Origin: Dietzia aurantiaca
Lineage (GTDB): Bacteria; Actinomycetota; Actinomycetes; Mycobacteriales; Mycobacteriaceae
Direction of reading: 5' to 3'
NCBI RefSeq assembly: GCF_021033825.1
Contig: NZ_JAIFXZ010000006.1
Span: 1 to 64,000, forward strand
Length of the DNA stretch: 64,000 bases
Under the pieces are notes generated by a model that was given only the letters and a program-made list of their open reading frames with translations, had not been told where the DNA came from and did no database searches. Both the position numbers and the translations under genes were made by a program. Shown piece after piece: positions 43,669 to 52,430 of this stretch (its first letter is position 1; the number at the start of each line of letters is the position of its first letter).

Positions 43669-43784
43669 GGGGGGGGCCGGGTAATCGCGAGCTGAAGCCG
43701 GCGGCGCTGGCCGCCGGTGTGTACGGGGGGGGGGGCATTCCACGCGAGCAGGAGGCTGAAATCCGCCGTCGGCACGGACGGCGG
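43669..43784 (-). promoter_or_regulatory. Adhesin leader with G-tracts and hairpin
   Basis: Upstream of the adhesin start (43632) are a run of eight G (43669-43676), a run of eleven G (43725-43735), and a stem CCGCCGTC (43763-43770) / GACGGCGG (43777-43784). Homopolymer runs of this length are prone to slippage and may switch expression. The promoter probably lies at 43800-43840, where the GC drops. Confidence 0.6.
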
Positions 43785-43898
43785 CCGCAGAGTGCTCAGT
43801 TAAACCTTAGTGAGCGAAAAGGGTCTGAATCCAAGTGCGATACGGAAATCACCCGGGTGAAAGCGGGTGAATTCTAAGAATGCTCTGAAATGCTCGGG

Positions 43899-46469
43899 CT
43901 AGGGCTGCATGAGGCCGCGTCGCCGGGCTACAACCACTGCATCGCCTCGCGAGCTGACACCAAGTTTCCGGAATGCCGACCTGAGCTGCGTCTTCACGGT
44001 ATTGATGCTGACGTGTCCAGCTTCGGCGATCTGCCTGTTCGTCGCCCCGGACGTCAGTGCGCGCAACACCACGAGCTCGCGTTCCGAGAGGGGGCCGAGT
44101 TCACCGGCGGGGGGAACCCTCGTCCCCCCTTCAGCCCCCGAAGGGTGGTGCTGCGCCCCGGCGGGGAGACTGAACAGCCCGGTGTCCGCGGGATAGGCCC
44201 CCTCATCGACCGGTAGTTCTGCGCCGAGCCCGGCCAGTGTACGGAGCACCTCGCCGGGCAGGAGGAGGAAAGGGCACCGCATTCCGGTCGACCGGCATGC
44301 GCTGACAGCCGCGCTGAGGTAGCGCTCGGCCGCCAGGTCATCCCCTGTCGCGCACGAGGCCGCCGCGGCGACGATACGCAGTTCCGCGGCACCGCGGGTG
44401 GTGATACGCAGATCGCTCAAGGCGTCGGCCGCGATTGCCAACGCCTCGTTAGCGTCGCCTGCCAGGAGCAGTGTTCGAGCGCGCGCCGGGGCGGTCACCG
44501 GATGCGTCGACCGCTCGATGAGTTCGCCGGCTCCGGTGACATCCAGGGAGGATAGGAGGAGATCGGCCAGGGCCGCGTCGAGCAGAGGCCCCGCCACCGC
44601 GCCATGTCCGCGGGCCCCGGCGAACCGCGGAAGTTCGGTTCTCAACAGGCGCACGCCATCGGTCGGGGTTCCGCGCAGTAGGGCCAGACGTGCATGGGCG
44701 TAGAGGATGAAGCCCCAGAACTCCTCGCGGTCGGCCGGCAGGCCGAGATCCCCGAGTATGTCCGCAGCGGCGGTGAGATCGCCACGCTCCAGCGCGAGGA
44801 GCGCGGCCGCGACATCGCCGGCAGGCCGTACCAACTCTTCGGTCCCGGCGGGCAGGGCGGCGTGCCGCCGTTCCTCCTCGAGCCACGGCTCGGCCTCGGT
44901 GAGTCGCCCCGTGACCGCGTAGGTCAGGGCGAGCTTGCCCGCCGCGTCACGGCGGACGAAGCTCTCCTCGGGCGCGACCGAGAATCCTCGGCGCGTCACC
45001 CCGATCGTGTCCGCGAACCGCCCGGTGAGCATGAAGCTGTTACCGATATGGACCAGCCCCATCGCCAGTAGTTCGCGCTCGTCCCGGCTCGCCTTCTCGG
45101 GCACGGCGATCTGGTCGACAAGAGGATCGCATGCCTGGGCGGATTTGGCGAACTGCCCCGCCACTCGGAGTTCGACCGCATGCAGGAGCCTTGAGGAGAT
45201 GTTCTCGTCGGTCTCCTCGCCGACCGGTTCGACCGTCGCAGGGAAAGGGGCATCGCGCGGAGCGGCGAAATTGTGGTGCATCGAGTACAGGCGGCGGGTC
45301 ACCGGATCGTGGGACACGATTTCCGGGGGGATACGGGCGAGGACCTGGTCACCCATTGTGACGGGGTAGTCACGGGTGTAAAGGGTGCCCGCGTGCTCGC
45401 GGACCACCGCTATCGCCCGGTCCCAGTCTTCAAGGTCTGCCGCGGCCTTCAGTGCGTCGTTCGGTTGGTCCAGGTCCAGCCAGACATTGATCAACCCGTT
45501 CCGGTATTCGCCGAGATCCACTGGCAGCTCATAATGCGCCAGTCGCAGCAGCGAATCGCCCACGGGAGCGGGGAACAGCCAGCGACGATCGGTCGGGGAG
45601 CCGTCGGTGGCCGCGATTCCCAGGTCGTCAAGCACTGCCGTGAACTCAGCCGCACGTGGCCCGGCGAGCAGCGCGACCGAATCCCGGTTCAGGGGGGACG
45701 CCGCGGCGGATAGGATCAATTCGCGCCGCCATCGACCCAGATCGGTGCTGCCTCGTATCTCCGCATCCATCCTGCGGTCGATCGCGCCGGGCACATACTG
45801 CGCCAGATGCTCGGGCGAGGCCAGCTGTGCCGCAGGTACCGCGTCGAGCACCGCGTGGACCAATGCGGGCAGGCCGTCGGTCAGTCGGTGGATGATTTCC
45901 GGTGAGCGGACGTTGACGCTCAGGCCCCGCTGCCGCGCCAGGGCGGGGATCTCCTCGACGCCGTAACAGAGCGTGTCTGGAGTAACGACTCTCCGACTCG
46001 TCACGCAGGGGATCGGACCGGGCAGGTCCCGCTGCCTCCGGCAGGCCACGATGATCCGCACGCCCGCTGGCGGGGCGTGGTCGAACAGATCGGTCAGACG
46101 TGCGGGGGCGTCGGAAATCAGGTGCATATCGTCCAGTACCAGAACTGCGGGTTGCTCCAGTGCTGACAGCCGCGCCAGGACGGCTGAGTAGGGACTGTCG
46201 TCGTCCCTTTCGGCCACATCCGCACGCGGCGGCAGGCGCGAGGCGAGGGCGGACCAGTAGGCGCGCTCGTCCGTGCCCCGCCCCGGGTCGATCACCGGGG
46301 CGACTGCCACATTGGCCGGAGCCGCTGTTTCCACCCAGTCCCGAAGAAGCGTGCTCACGGCCAGGAAGCGCGGAGCGTAGACCACCACCAACTGCTCGCC
46401 GCCGGACAGCGAGGCCAGCGCGTCCGGACGTAACACAGGACTGTGCGGTGGGGGCTCTGGACCTCCCAT
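43899..46469 (-). CDS. MalT/LuxR-type regulator, altered Walker A
   Basis: The 856-aa regulator is built like MalT: an AAA/STAND-like domain, a long helical repeat region and a C-terminal LuxR helix-turn-helix (GPLSERELVVLRALTSGATNRQIAEAGHVSINTVKTQLRSAFRKLG). Walker B is present (AVLVLDDMHL), but the expected Walker A is replaced by VVYAPRFLAVSTLL without GxGK[ST]. ATP binding may therefore be lost. The ATG at 46469 follows AGGAGG. It lies upstream of the adhesin in the same direction and is its best candidate regulator. Confidence 0.85.
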   Translation of the reverse strand: MGGPEPPPHSPVLRPDALASLSGGEQLVVVYAPRFLAVSTLLRDWVETAAPANVAVAPVIDPGRGTDERAYWSALASRLPPRADVAERDDDSPYSAVLARLSALEQPAVLVLDDMHLISDAPARLTDLFDHAPPAGVRIIVACRRQRDLPGPIPCVTSRRVVTPDTLCYGVEEIPALARQRGLSVNVRSPEIIHRLTDGLPALVHAVLDAVPAAQLASPEHLAQYVPGAIDRRMDAEIRGSTDLGRWRRELILSAAASPLNRDSVALLAGPRAAEFTAVLDDLGIAATDGSPTDRRWLFPAPVGDSLLRLAHYELPVDLGEYRNGLINVWLDLDQPNDALKAAADLEDWDRAIAVVREHAGTLYTRDYPVTMGDQVLARIPPEIVSHDPVTRRLYSMHHNFAAPRDAPFPATVEPVGEETDENISSRLLHAVELRVAGQFAKSAQACDPLVDQIAVPEKASRDERELLAMGLVHIGNSFMLTGRFADTIGVTRRGFSVAPEESFVRRDAAGKLALTYAVTGRLTEAEPWLEEERRHAALPAGTEELVRPAGDVAAALLALERGDLTAAADILGDLGLPADREEFWGFILYAHARLALLRGTPTDGVRLLRTELPRFAGARGHGAVAGPLLDAALADLLLSSLDVTGAGELIERSTHPVTAPARARTLLLAGDANEALAIAADALSDLRITTRGAAELRIVAAAASCATGDDLAAERYLSAAVSACRSTGMRCPFLLLPGEVLRTLAGLGAELPVDEGAYPADTGLFSLPAGAQHHPSGAEGGTRVPPAGELGPLSERELVVLRALTSGATNRQIAEAGHVSINTVKTQLRSAFRKLGVSSRGDAVVVARRRGLMQP

Positions 46470-46723
46470 CCGGCACCTCCTTGACGCTCGGCTGTCGCGC
46501 AGCCGGGCACCGGCGCTACCGGTGTACAAATGTATCACCGAATGTACTCATTCCCGGACGTGGCCACGGCCGATGATTTCGGTCGTTTGTCCAGTAACCT
46601 GCGCGTACCGTGTAAATGGGCGCCCGGACCGGACTAGCTAACGATGGCAGTGCGCGGTGTGGACGGCCGACCAACTCGACGGGATGTCCGGCGGATGACG
46701 TGTCTACGTGGTGGGATCAAACC
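46470..46723. promoter_or_regulatory. Divergent promoter region
   Basis: This 254-bp region lies between the LuxR-type regulator and the secreted protein. An AT-richer patch at about 46515-46555 holds repeated ATGTA/TGTAC words that may be promoter or binding sites. No gene seen. Confidence 0.4.
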
Positions 46724-48370
46724 ATGAGGATTCCGAGACGGACGCTGGCGGCAGTCGGCGCAACGATCGCGGCAACGGTATTGGTGATACCCCACGCGCC
46801 GGCCGCAGGAGCGCAGTCGACCGTCGCGGGTGCCGGGACGGCCGGAGCGCAGGCGGCGTCACCACCCGGACTCGGGCCAGCCGGTACCGCTACGGTGCAC
46901 GGCGACGCCGCGTCCACAGACACGCTGCCCGGCCGGGGCCCTGGTGCGAACCCGGCGATCACCTCGTCGCTCACCGGCGCGACCTGCTCGACAGTGTTCA
47001 TCGGATCCGACGGCATGCCGGTCGCCCTGTGCACGTCCTACGTCGGTATGAACCCGCCCACCCCGCTGGCGCCGACGGTCAAGCTCTTCCACCCCGACAC
47101 CGCTGACGTGCTGGCGGAGGTGCAGCTGGCCAAGGGGGCCCTTCTGGGCGGCGTGTACGGCTACCTCGATGACCGCGACCGGGTGGTGGTGGCCGACGGA
47201 AACCGCAGACTGCTCGCAGTCGGGCATGAACGCACCGCCGAGGGGCCGTGGCGGATGACGGTCGAGGTCCTGGCCGATCTGTCCCCGGCCGTGCCGGAGG
47301 GCGACGCGATCACCGGTCTCATGCCCGCGTTCGACGGGCGCGTGTGGTTCGCGACGTCCAACGGCGTGGTGGGAACCGTGCGACCGGCCGGCGCCGGCCC
47401 CGAGGGTGGGGACGGAAGCCATGGCGACGACGACAACGACCCGGAACTGCGATTCCTCGCACTTCCCGCCGGTGAGCGGATAACCAACGGACTGACGATC
47501 CGCCCCGGTGGCGCGTCGGTGATCACCACCCGGGCGCTGTACGAGATCGATTCCGAGGCCGACGGGACGCCGGTGGTGCGCTGGCGGCACGGCTACGAGG
47601 TGGGGCCGGGACGCAAGCCGGGCCTGCTGGCCTACGGATCGGGCACCACGCCCACGTACTTCGGCCCGGACGATGGGCTGATCGCGATCACCGACGATTC
47701 CGAGCACCCCGACCTCATCGTGCTGCGTCAGACCGACGGATCCGAAGTGTGCCGGATGCCGGCGTTCGCCACGACGCTCGACCCGTCCACGGCGGCTGCG
47801 GACGGCGTGCTGATCGACGGGCCCGCGGCCACCGAGAACTCGATCATCGCGTTCGGTGACGCGTTGGTGCTGGTCAACACCTATGGCTTCGAGTACCCGC
47901 CGTTCGCGGTGGACGGGCCGGCGGTGCCACCGTCCGCCCCGTACACCGGCGGCATGACCCGCATCGATGTGGATGTGAACGGGTCGGGCGCGGACGGGAC
48001 CTGCTCGCGCGCCTGGACCTCGCTGGCCCGGACCGCATCGCTGCCCAAGCTCACCACCGGTGACGGGCAGATCCACGCGATGGCCTATGGCCCGGCTGCG
48101 GCTGATGCCGCGTTCGGCCCGGCAGGCTCGCAGGTCGGTCCGCTACCGGGCCAGGAGTTGCTCGATCTGGGGCTGGCGCAGAAGTTCGGACCGGTGTTCG
48201 CGACCTCCACGGATATCGAGACCGGCCAGGAGGTCATGCGGACGTTCATGGGCCACGCCCCGCTGGACGAGCCCATGGAACTCACCGGCACGCTGGCCTC
48301 CCGGGGCGACGCGCCCGGCGTGATGTGGCAGCCCACCCTGACCCGCATGCTCCGCATCGGCCCCGCCTGA
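46724..48370 (+). CDS. Secreted propeller-like protein
   Basis: The 548-aa protein has a signal peptide (RRTLAAVGATIAATVLVIPHAPAAGAQ, cut near residue 30). Repeated strands of a beta-propeller kind follow (VKLFHPDTADVLAEVQL, GGVYGYLDDRDRVVVADGNRRLLAV, LMPAFDGRVWFATSNGVVGTV). I do not recognise a family. An acidic HGDDDNDPE stretch comes from a copy of the 13-mer. It is divergent from the regulator of the adhesin locus, so it may belong to the same envelope system. Confidence 0.75.
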   Translation: MRIPRRTLAAVGATIAATVLVIPHAPAAGAQSTVAGAGTAGAQAASPPGLGPAGTATVHGDAASTDTLPGRGPGANPAITSSLTGATCSTVFIGSDGMPVALCTSYVGMNPPTPLAPTVKLFHPDTADVLAEVQLAKGALLGGVYGYLDDRDRVVVADGNRRLLAVGHERTAEGPWRMTVEVLADLSPAVPEGDAITGLMPAFDGRVWFATSNGVVGTVRPAGAGPEGGDGSHGDDDNDPELRFLALPAGERITNGLTIRPGGASVITTRALYEIDSEADGTPVVRWRHGYEVGPGRKPGLLAYGSGTTPTYFGPDDGLIAITDDSEHPDLIVLRQTDGSEVCRMPAFATTLDPSTAAADGVLIDGPAATENSIIAFGDALVLVNTYGFEYPPFAVDGPAVPPSAPYTGGMTRIDVDVNGSGADGTCSRAWTSLARTASLPKLTTGDGQIHAMAYGPAAADAAFGPAGSQVGPLPGQELLDLGLAQKFGPVFATSTDIETGQEVMRTFMGHAPLDEPMELTGTLASRGDAPGVMWQPTLTRMLRIGPA

Positions 48371-48389
48371 CTCCCCAGCGACGGCGGGG

Positions 48390-48453
48390 TTGACCTGCGT
48401 GTTGGCGTGTGACGAGTGTGGCTCCGCAGATGAAACGCCAACAAACAGGTCAA
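48390..48453. terminator. Bidirectional terminator
   Basis: TTGACCTG (48390-48397) pairs with CAGGTCAA (48446-48453) and TGTTGGCGT (48400-48408) with ACGCCAACA (48435-48443), giving a 17-bp stem with a small symmetric bulge between two convergent genes. Confidence 0.85.
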
Positions 48454-48503
48454 TCGGCATTCGGCAGGGGAGTCGGCTGCAGACGATGAGGTGACGCGGC
48501 GGC

Positions 48504-49382
48504 TCAGTCGACCGGGCGGATCACAGCGACAGCGCAGGGCGCGGTCTGCAGTAGGCGGCGGCTGACCGAGCCGAGTAGAAGCCCGGCAAAACCGCCGTGA
48601 CCGCGCGATCCCGTGACCAGCAGCGACGCGCCGTCGGCCTCGTCAGCAATGGTGGTGGCCGGATCTCCCACCACCAGGATCAACTCGAGCGAGACCCCCG
48701 GGTGCCGGGTCTCGTGCGGGGCCAGGGCGCTCAGGACCTGCTCCTCGTCCTCGGCGAGCACGCTCTCGGCCAGCGTGTCAAGGTCGAACAGCGATGCCCC
48801 CGGCAGCTTGGGAACTTCCACCGAGTGGACGGCCCGCACGCTCGTGCCACGCCGCTGCGCCTCGGTGAACGCGAACGCCGCGGCCGGGTCATTGGCCTTC
48901 GAGCCGTCGGCGGCCAGCACGACCGGGCCGCTGCTGGGGCTCTCCGGTGTCCGGGGCGTGATCACGATGACCGGACAGGTCGCATGCTCCACTACACCTG
49001 CGGAGGTGGAGCCCATGGCGAAGTCCTCGCGCGCGGTGAGCCCACGGCTGCCAACGATGATCGCCGACGCACCCCGGCCGGCTTCGATGAGCGCGCCCAC
49101 GGGACTGTCCGCGATCACGCGGAACGACGCCTGCACGTCTCCGGTGAGCTCGACGAGTTGGTCGCGCATCGCGCCCTCGACGTTCGCGCGGGCCGTCTCG
49201 TCGAACGCCACCACGCGTCCGACCGCCCGGTCGGCGGAGATCACGTTCAGCGCCACATCGTGGTCGCGAGCCCACTCAGCCGCCCACGCGACGGCCCGCC
49301 GGGCGTCCCGCGAGCCGTCGTAGCCGCACACCACCGGCCCCGCGGTGGCCTGCGGCGTTGTGTTGTCAGCGGTCTCCGACAT
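48504..49382 (-). CDS. Tandem-domain universal stress protein
   Basis: This 292-aa protein has two UspA domains. Each begins with an Asp strand (VVCGYDGSRDARRAVAWA; VVLAADGSKANDPAAAF) and carries the ATP-binding G-2x-G-9x-G-S/T pattern: GSRGLTAREDFAMGSTS in the first, GSRGHGGFAGLLLGSVS in the second. It should bind ATP. The ATG follows GGAGG. It is divergent from furA and part of a stress-gene block. Confidence 0.92.
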   Translation of the reverse strand: MSETADNTTPQATAGPVVCGYDGSRDARRAVAWAAEWARDHDVALNVISADRAVGRVVAFDETARANVEGAMRDQLVELTGDVQASFRVIADSPVGALIEAGRGASAIIVGSRGLTAREDFAMGSTSAGVVEHATCPVIVITPRTPESPSSGPVVLAADGSKANDPAAAFAFTEAQRRGTSVRAVHSVEVPKLPGASLFDLDTLAESVLAEDEEQVLSALAPHETRHPGVSLELILVVGDPATTIADEADGASLLVTGSRGHGGFAGLLLGSVSRRLLQTAPCAVAVIRPVD

Positions 49383-49532
49383 GGCGTCCTCCTGCAGTGG
49401 CTTCGGTCGCGGGCCAGCCTAGTCGGCGCCCACGGTGCGGGTAGGGGCGACGACGACAACGACCGCCCACATCGACACCCGCCACCGGGCACGGCACGTC
49501 CGCGAGAAGATCGTAAAAGCGATTCTCTCCAA

Positions 49533-49551
49533 ATCTGGACGAATTCCAGAT
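49533..49551. promoter_or_regulatory. FurA operator
   Basis: A perfect 7-bp inverted repeat, ATCTGGA (49533-49539) and TCCAGAT (49545-49551), has a 5-nt spacer and ends 8 bp before the furA ATG. FurA/CatR regulators bind such a site at their own leaderless promoter, so autoregulation in response to peroxide is likely. Confidence 0.75.
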
Positions 49552-49559
49552 AGCCGACT

Positions 49560-50018
49560 ATGGTAGTGGTCATGACGACAGCGATGGAAGGTCCGGAGCA
49601 GCTGCTCCGCAACGCCGGGTTGAGGGTCACCTCTCCGCGGCTGGCTGTCCTCGTCGTCGTCGGCATCAACCCCCACATCGCGGCGGAGGACGTCGCCACC
49701 CACGTCCGCGAGCGGCTCGGCGCCGTGTCCACCCAGACCGTCTACGACGCGCTGCGGGTCTGCACCGACGCCGGGCTGATGCGCCGAATCGAGCCCGCCG
49801 GATCTCCGGCGCGCTACGAGCGACGCACGGGCGACAATCACCACCATCTCGTCTGCCGCCGGTGCGGCCGGATCGAGGACGTCGACTGCGCGGTCGGGCA
49901 CGCCCCGTGCCTCGCGGCCGACGACGATCACGGCTTCGAGATAGATGAAGCCGAGGTCAATTACTGGGGCATATGTCCCGAATGTCGGGCGAGCGAGGCC
50001 CTTCTCGTCGCAGACTGA
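49560..50018 (+). CDS. furA: FurA-type peroxide regulator
   Basis: The 152-aa Fur family repressor resembles mycobacterial FurA and Streptomyces CatR. It has the winged helix ([22 protein letters not shown]), the metal-binding [20 protein letters not shown] and a second CxxC in WGICPECRA for structural zinc. No Shine-Dalgarno is seen; the message may be leaderless from the ATG at 49560, with the ATG at 49572 as an alternative. It is followed 80 bp later by a catalase gene that it probably controls. Confidence 0.92.
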   Translation: MVVVMTTAMEGPEQLLRNAGLRVTSPRLAVLVVVGINPHIAAEDVATHVRERLGAVSTQTVYDALRVCTDAGLMRRIEPAGSPARYERRTGDNHHHLVCRRCGRIEDVDCAVGHAPCLAADDDHGFEIDEAEVNYWGICPECRASEALLVAD

Positions 50019-50098
50019 GACGCAGACCACATCCCAGATGTCACAGGCTGGGACCCCCGACCACCTCACCACCACCCAACCCACGAGGAGCCACAGAC

Positions 50099-51625
50099 GT
50101 GACCACGCACCCCGCCGATCGCGGCGTACGCAACATCGAGCCCAAGGCACCCACCACCACCGACGGCGGCGTGCCGGTCCCGCACGACGAGTTCAGCGCC
50201 CAGGTCGGCCGTCAGGGCCCGCAGCCGCTGCACGACTTCTACCTCATCGAGAAGCTGGCCCACTTCAACCGCGAGAACGTGCCCGAGCGCCTGCCGCACG
50301 CCAAGGGCTCCGGCGCGTTCGGTGAGTTCGAGACCACCGAGGACATCTCCGACATCACCTGCGCCGGGCTGTTCCAGAAGGGCGTCAAGACCCCGATGCT
50401 CGCCCGCTTCTCCACCGTCGCCGGCGAGAAGGGCAGCCCCGACACCTGGCGCGACCCGCGCGGCTTCGCCCTGAAGTTCTACACCGAAGAGGGCAACTAC
50501 GACATGGTCGGCAACAACACGCCGATCTTCTTCATCCGCGACGCGATCAAGTTCCCGGACTTCATCCACTCGCAGCGCCGCAAGAACGGCTCGGGCCTGC
50601 GCAACCACGCCATGCAGTGGGACTTCTGGACCCTGAGCCCGGAGTCGACCCACCAGGTCACCTGGCTCATGGGCGACCGGGGCATCCCGCGGACCTGGCG
50701 TCACATGGACGGGTTCAGCTCGCACACGTACCAGATGATCAACGCCGAGGGCGTGCGTCACTGGGTCAAGTTCCACTTCAAGACCAACCAGGGCATCGAG
50801 TTCTTCACCCAGGACGAGGCCGAGCGCAAGGACGGCGAGAACGCCGACTTCCACCGCGAGGACCTCTGGGTGAACATCCGCGAGGGCAACTACCCCTCGT
50901 GGGACCTGCACCTGCAGGTGATGCCCGTGGACGAGGCGGAGAACTACCGGTTCAACCCGTTCGACCTCACCAAGACCTGGTCGCAGAAGGACTACCCGCT
51001 CCGCAAGGTCGGCACCATGACGCTCAACCGGAACCCGGAGAGCCACTTCGCGCAGATCGAGCAGGCCGCGTTCGCGCCCACCAACATCGTGCGCGGCATC
51101 GGCTTCTCGCCCGACAAGATGCTGCTCGGCCGCGTGTTCGCCTACCCGGACATCCACCGCTACCGCATCGGCGCCAACTACCAGCAGCTGCCGGTCAACT
51201 CGCCGCTGTCCCCGGTCAACTCCTACTCCAAGGAGGGCCACATGCAGTACGAGTTCAACCACCCGGCCGTGGCCGAGTACCACCCCAACTCGATCGACGG
51301 GCCCACCGCCGACCCGGCCAAGGCCTACGACTTCGGGGCCTGGGACGCCGAGGGCTCGGAGATCTTCCGGGGCGACGTCAAGCCGCACGCGGAGGACACG
51401 GACCAGGCGCAGGCCACCACCCTGTACCGCGAGGTCATGGACGAGGCGGCCCGTGAGCGCCTTCAGAACAACATCGCCGGCCACGTGAGCGCGATCGACC
51501 CGTCGGAGACCGACCTGCTCGAGCGCGTGTACGCCTACTGGATCGCGGTCGATCCCGACCTCGGCGCAGCGGTCAAGACCAAGGTGGAGGCCTCGGAGCG
51601 CGGTACCCACCGTCTGCGCGACTGA
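50099..51625 (+). CDS. katA: Monofunctional haem catalase
   Basis: This 508-aa enzyme breaks down hydrogen peroxide. It has the catalytic His in RLPHAKGSGAFGEFE, the distal Asn in MVGNNTPIFFIRD and the haem-ligand Tyr in RVFAYPDIHRYRIGANY; it is the small-subunit clade by length. The GTG at 50099 follows GAGGAG. It is paired with furA, whereas mycobacterial furA is paired with katG. Confidence 0.95.
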   Translation: MTTHPADRGVRNIEPKAPTTTDGGVPVPHDEFSAQVGRQGPQPLHDFYLIEKLAHFNRENVPERLPHAKGSGAFGEFETTEDISDITCAGLFQKGVKTPMLARFSTVAGEKGSPDTWRDPRGFALKFYTEEGNYDMVGNNTPIFFIRDAIKFPDFIHSQRRKNGSGLRNHAMQWDFWTLSPESTHQVTWLMGDRGIPRTWRHMDGFSSHTYQMINAEGVRHWVKFHFKTNQGIEFFTQDEAERKDGENADFHREDLWVNIREGNYPSWDLHLQVMPVDEAENYRFNPFDLTKTWSQKDYPLRKVGTMTLNRNPESHFAQIEQAAFAPTNIVRGIGFSPDKMLLGRVFAYPDIHRYRIGANYQQLPVNSPLSPVNSYSKEGHMQYEFNHPAVAEYHPNSIDGPTADPAKAYDFGAWDAEGSEIFRGDVKPHAEDTDQAQATTLYREVMDEAARERLQNNIAGHVSAIDPSETDLLERVYAYWIAVDPDLGAAVKTKVEASERGTHRLRD

Positions 51626-51636
51626 CCCACTGCACA

Positions 51637-51677
51637 CCGACGGGAAGGGCCGAGCAGGAATCGGTCCTTCCCGTCGG
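51637..51677 (+). terminator. Catalase terminator
   Basis: A perfect 12-bp stem, CCGACGGGAAGG (51637-51648) with CCTTCCCGTCGG (51666-51677), stands 11 bp after the catalase stop, with further pairing CCGA/TCGG within the loop. Confidence 0.88.
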
Positions 51678-51705
51678 GCGTTGATACACAAGTAGAGAAC
51701 CGTGC

Positions 51706-51724
51706 GGCCCGGAAATGCCGGGCC
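51706..51724 (+). promoter_or_regulatory. Hairpin before dps ribosome site
   Basis: GGCCCGG-AAATG-CCGGGCC forms a perfect 7-bp hairpin directly before the dps Shine-Dalgarno (AGAGAGGAG). It could stabilise the mRNA or affect translation. Confidence 0.5.
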
Positions 51725-51738
51725 AGAGAGGAGCCATC

Positions 51739-52224
51739 ATGGCCACCGATTCCAAGAATGGTCCGATTACCTCGTTCGTCCCGGCCGAGCACCAGGAGGC
51801 CGTCTCGGGCGCCCTGCAGGAATCGCTCGTCGACCTGATCGACCTGTCGCTGGTCGCCAAGCAGGTGCACTGGTCGGTCGTCGGCCCGCGGTTTCAGAGC
51901 GTGCACCTCGCGCTCGACGAGCTCGTCGCGGACGCGCGCGGCTTCACCGACGAGGTCGCCGAGCGGGCCACGGCCGTGGGCGTCAGCCCGGACGGTCGCG
52001 CCAAGACGGTCGCCGCAGACTCGGCGCTCGACGAGGCCTCGTCGGAGTTCGCCTCCGATGACAAGGTCATCCGCGTGATCACCGAGGCGCTCGCGGCCAC
52101 GATCGTTCGTCTGCGCGCCAACATCGCGAAGGTCGGCGGTGATCCGGTGACCGAGGATCTGCTCATCAGCGTCAGCGCTCGACTCGAGCAGCTGCACTGG
52201 ATGTGGGAAGCCAAGTCGGTCTGA
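51739..52224 (+). CDS. dps: Dps ferritin-like DNA-protection protein
   Basis: The 161-aa protein forms a 12-subunit shell that oxidises and stores iron with peroxide and shields DNA. The ferroxidase site residues are seen in LSLVAKQVHWSVVGPRFQSVHLALDELVADARGFTDEVAERA. It starts at the ATG at 51739. It lies directly after catalase, separated by a terminator, so it has its own promoter. Confidence 0.93.
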   Translation: MATDSKNGPITSFVPAEHQEAVSGALQESLVDLIDLSLVAKQVHWSVVGPRFQSVHLALDELVADARGFTDEVAERATAVGVSPDGRAKTVAADSALDEASSEFASDDKVIRVITEALAATIVRLRANIAKVGGDPVTEDLLISVSARLEQLHWMWEAKSV

Positions 52225-52241
52225 CCCGCTTGCCCCGCCCG

Positions 52242-52281
52242 GCCGCTCCCGGCCAGCTGGAATCCGCTGGCCGGGGGCGGC
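52242..52281 (+). terminator. dps terminator
   Basis: A 16-bp stem, GCCGCTCCCGGCCAGC (52242-52257) with GCTGGCCGGGGGCGGC (52266-52281), has one mismatch and an 8-nt loop, and stands 17 bp after the dps stop. Confidence 0.85.
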
Positions 52282-52292
52282 TGCCCTTGACT

Positions 52293-52325
52293 TGCGCGCC
52301 CGGTTTGGTCCAAACCGGGCGCGCA
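52293..52325. repeat. 33-bp palindrome between dps and mgtE
   Basis: TGCGCGCCCGGTTTGG (52293-52308) and CCAAACCGGGCGCGCA (52310-52325) are perfect reverse complements around a single T. It could be the terminator of mgtE on the minus strand or a protein-binding palindrome. Confidence 0.8.
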
Positions 52326-52430
52326 GGTCCGTCGAAAACCGGCAGATAGGACGCGTAAGTCAGGCCGGGCGGGCGGCGGCCCAGGGCCGGCACCGGGCCC
52401 GGCCTGGCAACGGACCCGGCCCGGGGCCGC

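Noticed and set aside
50066-51691. Minus-strand open frame of 541 codons opposite catalase
   Set aside because: Composition is typical of antisense shadow; the plus strand clearly codes for catalase.
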